From the NCBI GenBank assembly GCA_035048495.1, contig CM068553.1, positions 27,428,978 to 27,492,977 of the forward strand: a stretch of 64,000 nt of DNA, given 5' to 3'. Below the pieces are notes generated by a model. It worked only from the letters and a program-made list of their open reading frames with translations, was not told where the DNA came from and ran no database searches. A program made the translations under genes and the position numbers. This stretch comes from Euptelea pleiosperma (taxonomy: Eukaryota; Streptophyta; Magnoliopsida; Ranunculales; Eupteleaceae). Positions 33,638 to 45,084 of this stretch are shown here, piece by piece (within the stretch, counting starts at the first letter, position 1; every line of letters begins with the position of its first letter).

Positions 33638-34034
33638 GAGTAAACCTTCGCTCACATTCAGGGATGTGAGCGAAGCCGATCACAGCTCACTGTATGAGCC
33701 ACGTGGAACAGTCTCAGTGGACACTGACCGTATGGATGTTTGTCCAATCATTAGATGGACTAACAAACAAAAAATTAATATGATCAGTGATTTATAAGCG
33801 TTGGATTGAAGTTATTTTTATAGATTGATTTTAAGCGTATGAATTTGAGCATTATTTGGGTGCAAAGATCTAAAGTTTGTAAATCATAAATCAAGACGAT
33901 TTATTATTTGCAGGTCCACCTAGTGATTCGCCAAACATCCATATTGTCAGAACCCTCTAAGAGTGCGCCACGTGGCTCATACTGTGGGCTGTGATCGGCT
34001 TCGCTCACAGCGGGGTGTGAGCGAAGGTTTACTC
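33638..34034. mobile_element. Mutator-type foldback MITE, copy 2, upstream of CDI-type gene
   Basis: The ends are GAGTAAACCTTCGCTCACA inward on both sides, 397 bp. It shares interior words with 7877-8271, for example CCACGTGG near both arm ends and the GGATGTTTGTCCAATC/GATTCGCCAAACATCC pair. The flanking duplication has decayed. It ends about 230 bp before the CT-rich leader of the gene at 34731. Confidence 0.8.
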
Positions 34035-34262
34035 GTGTCGTGGAAAATCACACATTTCGCAGGAAATGAACTGGAATTGTACAGCTCCAATGCGGTTGCC
34101 ATAATTACACGCCGACAGATAATATCGATCCTTTGCTTTACGTTTAAGACGCGGATTAATCGGATATGAACCGTTGGCGTAGGCATCGGTGTGCGGAGCG
34201 ATTACCGTACAACGTGAACAAAACAAGTCTTCCTCTTACACGCGGGAAACGCCCCCTCAAAA

Positions 34263-34290
34263 TTTCTCTCTCTCTCTCTCTCTCTCTCTC
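34263..34290 (+). repeat. CT microsatellite in presumed 5' UTR
   Basis: A (CT)n run of about 26 bases precedes the start codon at 34731 by about 440 bp. Pyrimidine-rich repeats are common in plant 5' UTRs and core promoters. No clear TATA box was identified. Confidence 0.6.
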
Positions 34291-34730
34291 ATGTTGGGAT
34301 CAGAGAGAGAGATCTCGTACGGATCTACAAGAAAAAACCAGATAGATTATTTCCTTCTCTTCTCTCTGTTTTTTCTCCACATTTTCGTCTTATTACTGAC
34401 GTACATGATCGATCTGAAAACCAGCTGGATGATTCGTTCCTTTTTCTTCATCATCATCAACAAACTCCATCCCAAACACGTAGCAGAGCAATTCGACGAA
34501 TCTTTTGTTTTTTCTTGAGATTTCCCGTTAAAAGGGCAAGGATAACTGTCGATCTGAATTCTAAGATTACCAAATTCTGAATTTTTGTTTTGCATAATTA
34601 AATTATTCCGTTTTTTTTTTTACCGATTTCGACGACGAATCTAAGTTTATCTACTCGTTATTTTCCCAGATCTGCGACTTACTTTTGTTCTAGAAGAGTC
34701 TCGCTATCTCTTTAGGGTTAGCTTTTTGAA

Positions 34731-35531
34731 ATGTCTTCGCCTCTTGTTCTTGTGGATTCGAACGGAAAGGAGCTCCTATCTGCGGATCCCGTTGTTACTA
34801 AATCTCCTCTGAGTAATTGGAACACAAAGGCATTCAAGATCTTCGTGGGATACGATCCTCGTGAGGATCTTGCTTACAAAGTCTGCCGCTACTCGATCTT
34901 GAAGCGGGCTTCGATTCCGGTCGAAGTGTTACCAATCAAACAGTCGAATCTTAGGATCAATGGTCTATACTGGCGCGAGAGAGGCCCAACTGAGAGCACG
35001 GAGTTCTCATTTAGTCGGTTCTTGACTCCATATCTGGCCAATTTTAATGGCTGGGCAATGTTTGTCGACTGTGATTTTCTGTACATGTCAGACATTAAGG
35101 ACTTGACGGAGCTGATTGACGATAATTACGCCGTTATGTGTGTTCAGCACGATTACACCCCTAAGGAGAGCACGAAGATGGATGGGGTAGTGCAGACAGT
35201 TTACCCAAGGAAGAACTGGTCTTCAATGGTGCTTTATAACTGCGGGCATCCGAAGAACCGGGTTTTGACGCCTGAGCTGGTGAATTCCCAGACGGGTGCT
35301 TTTCTTCACAGGTTCATGTGGCTTGATGATCATGAGATTGGGTCAATCCCATTCGTTTGGAATTTCCTGGTGGGTCATAATAAGGTTGATCAGGACGACC
35401 CAACAACAATGCCGAAAGCCATACACTATACTACTGGAGGGCCTTGGTTTGAGTCATGGAAGAACTGTGATTTTGCAGATCTGTGGGTGAATGAAATGGA
35501 AGAATTCAACAAGGAAATGAAACTTGTTTGA
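34731..35531 (+). CDS. CDI: CDI-type nucleotide-diphospho-sugar transferase
   Basis: An intact 266-codon single-exon frame that starts with ATG in GAAATGTCTTC and ends TGA. The fold landmarks of a GT-A glycosyltransferase-like protein are present. KIFVGYDPRED (about residues 36-46) is at the nucleotide-binding start, and GWAMFVDCDFLYMSDI holds an Asp-Cys-Asp (DxD-like, residues 113-115) for metal and sugar nucleotide. MVLYNCGHPKN and KAIHYTTGGPWFESW lie near the end. The sequence and length match the plant family named protein CDI (nucleotide-diphospho-sugar transferase superfamily; about 260 residues). The substrate is not established by sequence. There is no signal peptide or membrane segment, so a cytosolic protein is likely. 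Upstream lie two MITEs and a CT-rich leader. Confidence 0.9.
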   Translation: MSSPLVLVDSNGKELLSADPVVTKSPLSNWNTKAFKIFVGYDPREDLAYKVCRYSILKRASIPVEVLPIKQSNLRINGLYWRERGPTESTEFSFSRFLTPYLANFNGWAMFVDCDFLYMSDIKDLTELIDDNYAVMCVQHDYTPKESTKMDGVVQTVYPRKNWSSMVLYNCGHPKNRVLTPELVNSQTGAFLHRFMWLDDHEIGSIPFVWNFLVGHNKVDQDDPTTMPKAIHYTTGGPWFESWKNCDFADLWVNEMEEFNKEMKLV

Positions 35532-36000
35532 TGATTGACATAGTTCAAAATCTTGTTATTAGTATTATCTTTGTTGAATTTTACAAATCTTTTAGGTTTC
35601 CTTACTGTTTATTATCCATCCCAGTTTGCTACATGGTGCTAGTTCATAAGAACAGTGTCAGACACAGAGGAGGGAACGATGCACCATTTGATGGGTCTCT
35701 CTTGGTAGATCCTTGAGCCCCAAACACCTCTTATATTATTCTAACAATTTCTCTAACCATGTACCATGCATGTTCAGGTTGGTTGGTTTTTTGGCCTAGG
35801 AGATTAAGGCTCCAACTTGGGCTGGTTCAACCCAAGCTCGACGGGCTCAACTCGACTTTGGGCTCGGGTTGGGTTGGTCTCTTCAAAACACAGGCTCAGG
35901 TTTGGGTCTGGTTTTTAAAACCCGATCAAAATCGGGTTGAGCTCGAGTTGAGGCTCCAAGCAACCCGACCTAACCCAAGCCCAATCAACATATACATATT
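35532..36000. other. 3' flank of CDI-type gene with repeat-derived sequence
   Basis: The 3' UTR, then from about 35790 a sequence rich in GGGCTCGGGTTGGGTTGG and its complement CAACCCGACCTAACCC, a common plant MITE pattern with imperfect inverted halves. Termini not resolved. Confidence 0.45.
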
Positions 36001-36010
36001 GATAGATGCT

Positions 36011-36799
36011 TGTGAGGAATCAACAGCACACGGAAGCTTTGATGGAGCCAACACCACCAAGAATGGGTAGAATCAACGCTACCAATAAATGAAAACCAGA
36101 ATTCTTCTTCAAATTTCTAAAATTATCCCCATTACATATCGATGCTTATATTTATAGGAAAATAAAATTCTAAATCTAAATCCTACTAAAATAGCAAATC
36201 CTAATTCTACTAGGAAATAAACCGACTAAATAGCAAATCCTAATTGTACTAGGAAACAAAAATCTTAATGAACAACTAAATTAAAGGAAATGTATCTTCA
36301 AGTGGGACCCACGTGGAATCCTCCTTGTTGAACTGAATGCCCATTTTCTTTTCTTTGATATGCACGTGATTGCTCCTGCATCAAACCCTCCCGGTTGAAA
36401 AGAATTTGACCTCGAATTCAAATTGAGATATTGCAATTGACTTTTTCAACAGAAGAGGTATTTGGAGTATTTGCCCTTAAATTTCTTCTTTTGCGTCAAC
36501 CAAGTAGAATGTTGAATTTGCACTGTGGGTTAACCCAATCTCCAAACAAAGAATCACACGATTACAGGCAATTGAGTTTATCTCATCAACTCCAATGAAA
36601 TCATAATAAGGTAACTCGGAATCCACTGGAGTCAATGAAGCAATCTCTCTGTCTTTAGGTTTGAAGGATGAATCTTCTTGTATCGATCATGGTTACTAAT
36701 CTTCAGGTTCTTCAATTGGTGAGTCGATCGAAACTATTGGGATTTGATTATTCAACTCTAGTAAAGTACCAGACTTGACATTAAGTTCCTCTTGTTCAT
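36011..36799 (-). mobile_element. Older minus-strand gypsy-like element, 3' part with LTR
   Basis: On the minus strand, coding-like sequence ends SNSFQPGGFDAG, over a purine tract GGGAGGGTTTGA at about 36380-36400. An LTR-like stretch follows to about 36011. Its 5' part continues at 47711 beyond a younger element. Stops are frequent. No RT or integrase lies between protease and 3' LTR, so it was probably a non-autonomous gag-protease element. Confidence 0.5.
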
Positions 36800-37427
36800 T
36801 GATGTAGAACACATAGCAGAAGAATTCATGGAGCATTTGGACCGTCAAAAGTTCAAACGGTGTTAAAAGGATGTAACGGGCATTAATGCTAAAGAAATAC
36901 TAAAAATGACGTAATAGGCATTAATGTAATTGTCTTTAGTGTCAGAACTACGCGGAGCCGGACTTCTTTGAAAGGAAACGATGAGATCTTCAAAAGTCAT
37001 GAGCTGTGCTCATGGTGTACGCCTAATTTTAACCAAATTTCATCGTCTAGTGGGTCAAAACGGCATTTTGGCTATTTTTTGAGAATTTCATTTTAGCAAT
37101 AACTTGAGTCGTGAAAGTCAGAATCATTCCCCGTCGATTCTGATATGTTTCTAAGATATACAACTATCCATTCTACGATTAGTGAGAATTTCTATTTTTT
37201 TGTCTTTTTTCCTATTTTAGCCGTTTTAGACTTTTAGTAAGTTTCTAAGTCTCTTTACTGATTTGCCCTATTTAAGAGGGTTGTAGTTTGACGAAAGAAT
37301 GAATGAATTTATTGTTTAATTCTTATTTTACTTTCTTTCTTGTGGATTCAAGTTTTATTTCTGGTTGAAGACGGTGTTCTTCTTCCCAGTTCGTTTTCGT
37401 GATTAACTTCGCGCTTCCGCTACGTCA
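36800..37427 (+). repeat. 5' LTR of gypsy element
   Basis: 628 bp, collinear with 47096-47710. Ends TGATGTAG and CTACGTCA, inverted repeats of each other with small changes. A leader-like TTTAAGAGGGTTGTAGTTTGA follows a weak TATA-like sequence near 37270. Confidence 0.92.
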
Positions 37428-37430
37428 AGT

Positions 37431-37442
37431 TGGTATCAGAGC
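37431..37442 (+). promoter_or_regulatory. Primer-binding site (initiator Met tRNA)
   Basis: TGGTATCAGAGC begins 3 bp after the 5' LTR. It is complementary to the 3' end of plant initiator Met tRNA. Confidence 0.9.
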
Positions 37443-37460
37443 GAGAATTTCCCTTATTCC

Positions 37461-38563
37461 ATGGCTGCCAATGATGGACTCAGCTAGACAAACCTCGTGG
37501 ATGGTGCTCCCGAGAATTGATCTGTATCGGCATCTACGTTTGAGGCCTTCCAACTGGAGACTTAGCAATCACTACAGGATATGCATGCCGCGATTGCACA
37601 ATTAACTCTGGCTTTCGATAGAAACCAGATTCAGGGTAATGAACGATCGATACCCAACAATAAAAATATGTGTGATCATGATCCAAGGATCGAGAATAAT
37701 AGCAGGCGAGGCTATGACAGTGAGTATAGCGATGAAGAGATCGATAATTTTGTTCTTCAACAATAAGGGTGAAGGAATACCTTGCAAGATCGCGATTTTA
37801 ATTTCAAGGTGGACCTTCCTTCCTTCAATGGTTTCTCCACATTGAGGATTTCCTCGATTAGCTTTTGGAGGTCGAACGGTTCTTTGAATACATGGAGATC
37901 GCTGAAGAAAAGAGGGTTAAGCTCGTAGCCTACAAGCTTAAAAGAGGAGCCTCGGCTTGGTGGGAGCAGTTATAGCTATCGCGAACCTGTCAGGCCAAAG
38001 CCCCAATCCGATCATGGCCATGGATGAAGCAATTGTTGAGGGTGCGTTTCCTTCCCACCGATTATGATCAGGTACTATTTCAGCAATATCAAAATTGTCG
38101 TCAAGGAAATCGCATAATCCGAGATTATGTTGCAGAATTCTACCGGCTATCAGCATGCAATGATCTAGCTGAATCTGAGTCACAGCTAGTGGCGAGATTC
38201 CTGGGAGGATTGCGAATGACCGTCCAGGATCGGGTCGTGATGCAACCTGTGTACACGTTGATTGACGCAGTACAGCTAGCAACCAAGGTTGAAACCCAAC
38301 TTGATCGCCCAGAGTTACGAAGTCAAACCATGGAGAAGTCTTTTGCACCTACAATAGTGCAAGAGTCATTGCAGACTCCGAGTAAAACACCAGTCCGGGG
38401 AGGTACCCAAGCACCGACTACAAGTTGAGATTCGGGGAGTAGTCAGGTCAGGCCAGGTGGAGGAGGCAGTACTAGCAGAGGTATGCCCTCAAATCCGTAC
38501 TCTCCACCACAGCCGATTAAGTGTTATCAGTGTAGCCAACCCGGACACCATTCGAATTAGTGT
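37461..38563 (+). pseudogene. gypsy gag with zinc knuckle
   Basis: It starts MAANDGLS and runs with frameshifts through DMHAAIAQLTLAFDRNQIQG and a region matching [20 protein letters not shown] and [11 protein letters not shown]. It continues in the open block 38024-38428, with RFLPTDYDQVLFQQYQNCRQ, IIRDYVAEFYRLSACNDLAE and FLGGLRMTVQDRV. Near 38520 is CYQCSQPGHHSN-stop-C, a CCHC zinc knuckle with a stop. The insertion starts right after it. Gag packages the RNA. Confidence 0.85.
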
Positions 38564-41500
38564 TGTAATACCCTGAACTTTCGTTCTATGATATTATGAT
38601 AAATTCACCTAATAATAAAAACCTAAACATTTTTTCGACTTCTATTATTGTTTTTATGGTTTAATATCATTGTTAAGTATGTCTGTTTAATTTGGTTTTA
38701 TTCTGACAACTTTGAAAAATTTGCTATTTTTGAAACTCGCTCTTTAGGGCTAAATTCTTGCTAAGAATATTGAACTATACCTTGTAGGGGAGTTTTTCTT
38801 ACCCTAGCTAATATTCCAGAACTTTTATAAAAATATTATTTTGTAGGCCCGAGACAACAAAAATATTCCTATTTTATCCTTACTAACTTACCTGTGAAAT
38901 TTTGAACTTTCTTAAGACATAAAAACCTTAGCGAGAGATTTCGACAAAAATAGTATTTTCGTAATTTTTAAACTTTCCTACCATTCTTATATTTTTCAAA
39001 AAATAATATTTAATTATATTTTATTTAATTAATAAGAGTGTGGGACCTGCGAATCACTTTCGAATCATTCCGATGTCATTTAACACTTTTTTGGGGCTTT
39101 GAACTTTTTTATTATTTTATGTATTTGGACTATTTTATGTGATTTATGTGTGTGTGACATGTGTCAATACATTGTTGAATGAACTTTTAAAATATATAAT
39201 ATAGTTTAATTGAATTAATGAATAATTATTTGTGTTATGATTGTTGGTTGGGCCCGTATGGCTAATCTAGAAGCCTTTTGAGCTTAATAATATTCTTAAA
39301 TGAAGCCTAGTTGATGTATATGGGCCTTGGGCCCATTTCTAACCCATTAGTAATGTAAAATATAAGTTTTTGAGGGTTGAAAAAGTCATCCATTTGATAG
39401 TTACGAATTTTATTAAAATAGAAACCCTAATCCTTCCCTAAACCTATTTATGAAAACCCTAAATCTTTAGAAGCTTTCACAAACCCAAACTCCATTAAAT
39501 AATAGAAAAATCTCCATTAAACCTTCATCCGGACACAAATCGCACTCGAGCAAGAAGGGAGAATTGACGGGGACTCCAAATAGAAGAACATACTCCAAGG
39601 AGATGGCGATCCGACGATTTTCAAATTTGAAAAAACTTTCAATTTCCATTAAAGTTCAAGAAACCTTAAGGTAAGTGTGTTTGATCCATCCTATGCTTGT
39701 TCTTCTTCAAGTTATTATTTTTCTTTCATTATATAATGGTAGATCTTCACTATAAATTAATTTGGGCATGATTTAGTGTGCCACAATGATGGATTTGGCC
39801 ATTACTTATTTGGCACCCATAACAAATAACCATGTTCTTTATAATTTTCGTGGTATTTTTAGAACTTAAATATTTTTCTAATTATTTTTGCTGCAACTCT
39901 CTATAAATCTATTTTTTAAAACAGTTGAGTTTGTATTTTTTTTATTTATATTTATTTAGTTATAATTTTTTTAAAGTGCTGTCATTTTCTTCACAACCCA
40001 GGATTTCATATTCTTTACGGTCTAGTTCATTAAAGATTTTGATCTATATTTTGAATCATAATATTTTTCTAATTACTTTTCATAGATACCTCTATGAATA
40101 TATTTTCCAAATCTATTGACTTTGTATTTTTTGGATGTTTATTTATTAAGTTATAATTTTTCAAAGGTACTGTACGTTTTTATAAAACATAGAATTTCAG
40201 ATTCTGTATCGTCTAGTTCATTAAAGATTTTAATCTATATTTTGAATCGAAATATTTTTATAATTATTTTTCATAGATACCCCTATGAATCTAGTTTCCA
40301 AATTAGTTCAGTTTGTATTTTTTATATTTATTTATTTAGTTATAATTTTTATAATGTGTTGGACTTTTCTACAAGACCCAGAATTCAAGATTCTGTGCAG
40401 TCCAGTTGATTAAGGATTTACACATATATTTTGAAACTCAATATTTTTCTATTTATTTTTTTTATAAACCTATGTGAATCTATTTTCTAGATCCATTGAT
40501 TTTGTATTTTTAGGATATATATATTTATTTAGTTATAATTTTTCTAAGCTGTTGACCTTTTTTTAAAAATCCAAAATTTCAGATTCTGTGCATTCCATTT
40601 CTTTAAGAATTTCAACTTAGATTTTAGACATAAATACTTTTGAATTTATTTTTCATAGAAACCTCAGTAAATATAATCTTCAAATCCATTGAGTTTGTAT
40701 TTTTTTAATTTATATTTATTTAGTTATGATTTTTACAAAGAAACATATTTTCTACAAAAAAACTTATTTCTTGAATTTTTGACGATTAATGGCCTTGGGA
40801 ACCCTCAGTGGTTCGCTCATGATTATTGACTATTAAGGTTTTAGCATTGTTTGACTTAGAATTATATGCATGGGGATCCCATCCATGTGTCTTAGATCTC
40901 TCATAGGGTTCGGCCAAGTGTCTTGGATTTCTCTTTAGGGTTCGACCTTGTATCATGGATCCCTCATAGGGTTCGGCTATGGAGTGTTGGATTCTCTTGT
41001 GATTTCTACTTATATTGTTCATCCGTGTTGATCGTTCCCATGTTATCACTTTTGATGATCATGTGTTCATTTTATATTCTCATTTAAATGTTAAATGCAT
41101 GTGTGCTTATGCCATGTAACCCTAGTACCATCTTGTTGTCATACCATGATCATCACGTCATTTCATATAAGGGGTGCATAAGGGAACGATGTTGAAGTAT
41201 ATTATATACGTTTATATTAGTTTTATCAATTAATCAGGGTTCAGTACCCTACGGTGAAAGGCCCCAGACGTTATTATATCCTGCAGATGGGTCGATGAGA
41301 CCGCTCCTAGTGCGGGAAGGAGATAGAGACCCTATGTGGTTATGGGTACTAGTTGCATTTGCATCCCGTACTCACTTGCATTCACCCTCATATTCATGTC
41401 ATCTTTATTATATGATTGAGATGCATACCTTGGTTAAAAACTTGTATAGTATGACATCATACCATGCACACTGTTGTATTACTGGGCATCGGCTTATGTT

Positions 41501-41795
41501 GCTACACCGATACAATTTTCAAATTTTGAGGAGCCGGGTACATGAGATAATTTTGAGGCGAAAGACTCCGGTGCATTCGAGGAGATCGGCGAGGATTTGG
41601 GAGTCGATCCTACACTTTAGAAGACTTTATTTTGATTGTTTTAAAACATTATTTATTTATTTTTAAGGTTGGCATATAGTCCTTTGATTGAGAACATGTT
41701 CTCACCTCCTCTACACATTTAGTTAATTGATTGAATTATTTGAATTATGAATTATTTTAATTATTTGTTTTCTACATCTATGAGGGGGTTAAAAT
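38564..41795 (+). mobile_element. Nested solo-LTR-like insertion in gag/protease (TGTAATACCC type)
   Basis: It starts TGTAATACCCTGAACTTTCG at 38564, right after the zinc knuckle. It ends near GAGGGGGTTAAA, a decayed inverse of the start. No coding domains. A fragment of the same LTR occurs at 49691-49860. It contains a 191-bp tandem array at about 39740-40760. The right boundary and target duplication are not clear, and protease coding sequence is missing at the junction, so a deletion probably accompanied or followed insertion. Confidence 0.65.
39740..40760 (+). repeat. 191-bp tandem array in nested LTR
   Basis: TTTGTATTTTT recurs at 39930, 40121, 40312, 40501 and 40694 (spacings 191, 191, 189, 193). 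Units include TTTATTTAGTTATAATTTTT, then CTGT-cluster and AAAGATTTTAATCTATATTT. About five units, A/T-rich, with visible divergence. Limits are approximate. Confidence 0.85.
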
Positions 41796-41808
41796 TATCC
41801 TTGCCCCT

Positions 41809-42579
41809 ATGACAAGAGAGAGTTGTCCCAAAGCTTCTAAAGTTGAGGGGCGATCTTTTCTAATTGTTAGCGACATTATTGAAGATTCTAAGGAGACTGG
41901 GGAGATGTATGCCATAGTTGTGAAGGGAGACGATGCAAACACGTTAGAAGTCCCTGACAAATTGAGACCTTTGTTGGCCGAATTCGAAGAGATTATGCCT
42001 GAAGACTTGCTAGGTGGACTGCCCTCTACGAGGGATGTACAACATCACATTGACCTAGCCCCTGGAGCAAGCTTGCCTAATCTGCCACATTATCGAATGA
42101 TCCCGAAAGAGTTCGAAATCTTACAAGGGCCGGTTAAGGAACTACTTCGTAAGGGATCGATCAGAGAAAGTATGAGCCATTGTGCAGTGCCAGCTTTGTT
42201 AACTCCTAAGAAATATGGGAGTTGGAGGATGTGCATAGAAAGCAGAGCCATCAACAAGATAACCGTGAAGTATAGGTTCCCTATACCACGTCTTGATGAC
42301 ATGTTAGATATGTTTGAAGGTGCCAATGTGTTTTCCAAGATTGATTTGAAGAGTGGCTATCATCAGATTCGTACCAGGCCGGGCGATGAATGGAAGACAG
42401 CTTTAAAGATGAAAGAAGGCTTGTATGAGTGGTTGGTAATGCCCTTTGGGTTATCCAATGCACCCAGTACGTTTATGAGAGTGATGAACCAGGTGCTCAA
42501 ACCCTTTATTGGGCGGTTCGTGGTCGTTTACTTTGACGATATCCTAATTTATAGCCGTGATGAGAACAAGCATGTCCAA
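41809..42579 (+). pseudogene. gypsy reverse transcriptase, first half
   Basis: It reads [100 protein letters not shown] and [20 protein letters not shown]. The catalytic YFDD is intact. The frame runs without stops for about 257 codons. It breaks at HVQ by an insertion and resumes at 45085 with LRDVFTVLQENSLYVNLKKC. The upstream protease expected before DKLRPLL is absent. Confidence 0.92.
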
Positions 42580-45074
42580 CTGATATTCGCTCAAAAGTGC
42601 TTATTTTAAGCAATTATCCTTCTGGCGTTATCACAATCTCCTACGTAAAACTGTATTTTTTATCAACATTTCTACGTAAGAGTTTCTCTCATTGCGTAGA
42701 ACACACTTTTCTGATCAAAATCATTTATTCGCATGCATTCATACGCAATTCTTTGATCCACATGCGAAGCCTTTTTGTAGAAATCTCATTACGCGATTTT
42801 TCTATCGCAAGAGCACTAACCGGATGATTTTGATGAAATACGGGCCCAAAACTGACTACCAGAGTCTGGGACCGAAGCACAAGAGCCTACAGGCTGAGGA
42901 CAAGAAGATACATGCCAAATGCTGGAAGAGCCAGAAAGTAGGAAAAGCCCGAGAGACGATTAAGGGAGAAGGAGAGACAGGCCCTCAAAGGAGATTAAAG
43001 CTCGTCAACTAACATATGATGAGGACTTGTTCAATTGGTAAAGCATGTAGAAAACCAAGTCAAGGACCAGGGTTCAAGACCCTCTATTATCATTTTCTCT
43101 TTATTTTGTAATATTTTCTCTCTCCTCTCTCTAGATCCTCACTCTCTCTGCTCACAAATCCAAATCAACATATCCTCTCTCTGCCTGCAATCACTCTATC
43201 CTATGGACTAACTTGGATGATCTTCATCGTCTGATTATCCATCTGATCATCACCATCCATGTCTATCATCCGATCCATCTCATTATCTTAGAATCCTATA
43301 GTCCTCATCATCCCCCGTTCAATCATATGGGCCTTGACTGAGCTAAAATGCTGGCCCATCATCATCTGTGGCCCACAACCTGGCCATTTAGTGGACCCCG
43401 CAAATTTAGAATACTTTTAAACTAATTTTTGAAAAATATATATAAAAAGGGGGGTCCACTAAATGGGAAAATTCCCCAAAGAAAAATAAGGTTTTCCTTA
43501 AAAATATATATATATATATATTTGAAAAATCTCATATTTCCATTAAAGGAAATAGGGAAGTTTTTTAAGGAGAAAAGAAGGGTTCTTTGGAACCATAATC
43601 CCTCTCCCATCTTCACCTCTCTTTTTCCCAAAAAACCCCCCACGATTTTCTCTTCTTTTGCTTCTCCTTTCTTCTTCCTTTCTTCACCTTCTTCTTCATC
43701 TTCTCCTCTTTTGTTTTCTCGCCAGAGTTGCAGAATTCCGGCCATCTGCAACTCCGTTTTTCTCCACCTTAGCTCCATCTCCTTGCCCCTGCTGGATCGC
43801 CAGCACCTCCACAAAACCCAACGGTGGGTTTTCAATCACTGCAGCTTGGATTGCCGTCCCCTTCCATGTGAACAGCCACCGTCTCTGCCGGCGCTCCGCC
43901 ACCACCATCATCAACTCTCCTACCGTCTTCTCCAAAGGATCCCCTCTCCTCCTCTTCTCTTGCCCCCTTCTCTTCTTTCTTTCCCATCTTCTATTTCTTC
44001 TTCTTTTTCATCTTCTTCTTCTTCATCTTCTTCCCTTCTTCTCCAGTGGACTGCAACTCTCACCGCCCTCGTCTCCAGCGCCTGCAGCACCCTGCCTCAT
44101 CGCTTACGTGATCCCTTGCACACCGCCTGAAGCTCCACCGCTCCTTCCTCCAGCAACGCAGCACCTAGCTAGCATCTTCAACCACCATTCTTCTTGCTGC
44201 TGTGTGCACGAACGCTGCTCTGCATCAAGCTCCACCACCGGTCAATGCCTCTTCCACCATGCTCACAAGTAGCATCTCCTCCTCTCCCTCTTGCTCCGTC
44301 CATGCGTGCTGCATAGCCATCTCCATGGCAACCCACTAGCAGGAACACTGCCTGGTTCTCATTCCAACCACGTGCAAGTGCTGCACACCGCCCTCCTCCA
44401 CGGTCGGCCACAAGAACATGCTACACCACGCCCTTGCAATCCATCTCTACCAGTTGGAGGCACACCTGCGATCTCCGACCTACAACTCCGGCCGGTCTTC
44501 TTTGTAGCTGCCGCTATGCGCCTGCTAGTGCATCTCCCAGCCACCATCCCTTTATCGTTTTAGGGTGAAAAAATCCTTCACTTTTTCTCTCTCCCTCATC
44601 TCTTCTTTGGGTAGCTTTCTTGTTAGTTTTTTTTATTATTTTTTTTTCTTCGTTTCTTTCTTTCTTCTTCGTTGATTATTAGTAAGTTGATTCAGAAAAT
44701 GTAAGTGGAATTTGTTCGATCAATAATATTCGGGTTTGTTCATTCTAGTCTCTTTTGAAAGAGGTTTGTTTATTTCTTATAGTGTTTCTTTAAAGAAATG
44801 ATAAATATTTGAATCTTCCCAACAAAAAAAAAATGTTTTAATCCGATCCCTTAATCACCATTCTCATCCTTCCATCATTTTTTTTAAACAAATTCTGTGA
44901 AAAATCCATCATTTTATGTTCTGTACTGCGCGTTCTCTAACCCCCGAGTGAGGATACGATATCCGACACGAATCCCTATACAAAATCTCATCTTTTTGCA
45001 GGATAATCGGATAAAAATTACAAATCTTGTTGATTCTAGGGTTTCAGTAACCAACGACGTGGAAAAACCCTAGT
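42580..45074 (+). mobile_element. Nested solo-LTR insertion in RT (about 2.5 kb)
   Basis: It starts TGATATTCGCTC and ends GTTTCA, with the flanks CCAAC and CCAAT as a one-mismatch 5-bp target duplication. Removing it rejoins HVQ to LRDVFTVLQE in the RT. It is too long for a TRIM and has no pol domains. The start matches long LTRs of plant chromoviruses (CTCAAAAGTGCTTATTTT). It holds a tRNA-like sequence and a CT-rich, Pro/Ser-coding stretch at 43600-44560, which is probably not a gene. Confidence 0.75.
43019..43100 (+). mobile_element. tRNA-like sequence inside nested LTR
   Basis: GAGGACTTGTTCAATTGGTA contains a box A-like element. GGGTTCAAGACCC, about 40 bp later, is a good box B. It may be a SINE head or a tRNA relic captured by the LTR; no A-tail or duplication was resolved. 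It does not fold as a complete tRNA by inspection. Confidence 0.4.
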
Positions 45075-45084
45075 TTCACCAATA

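Noticed and set aside
34189..34518. 109-codon frame upstream of the CDI-type gene
   Set aside because: Contains the CT microsatellite and low-complexity leader sequence; no domain. Could at most be an upstream frame in the 5' UTR.
43429..44563. Overlapping Ser/Pro-rich frames up to 233 codons
   Set aside because: CT-rich low-complexity DNA inside a solo LTR; frames in several phases, no domain, no gene context.
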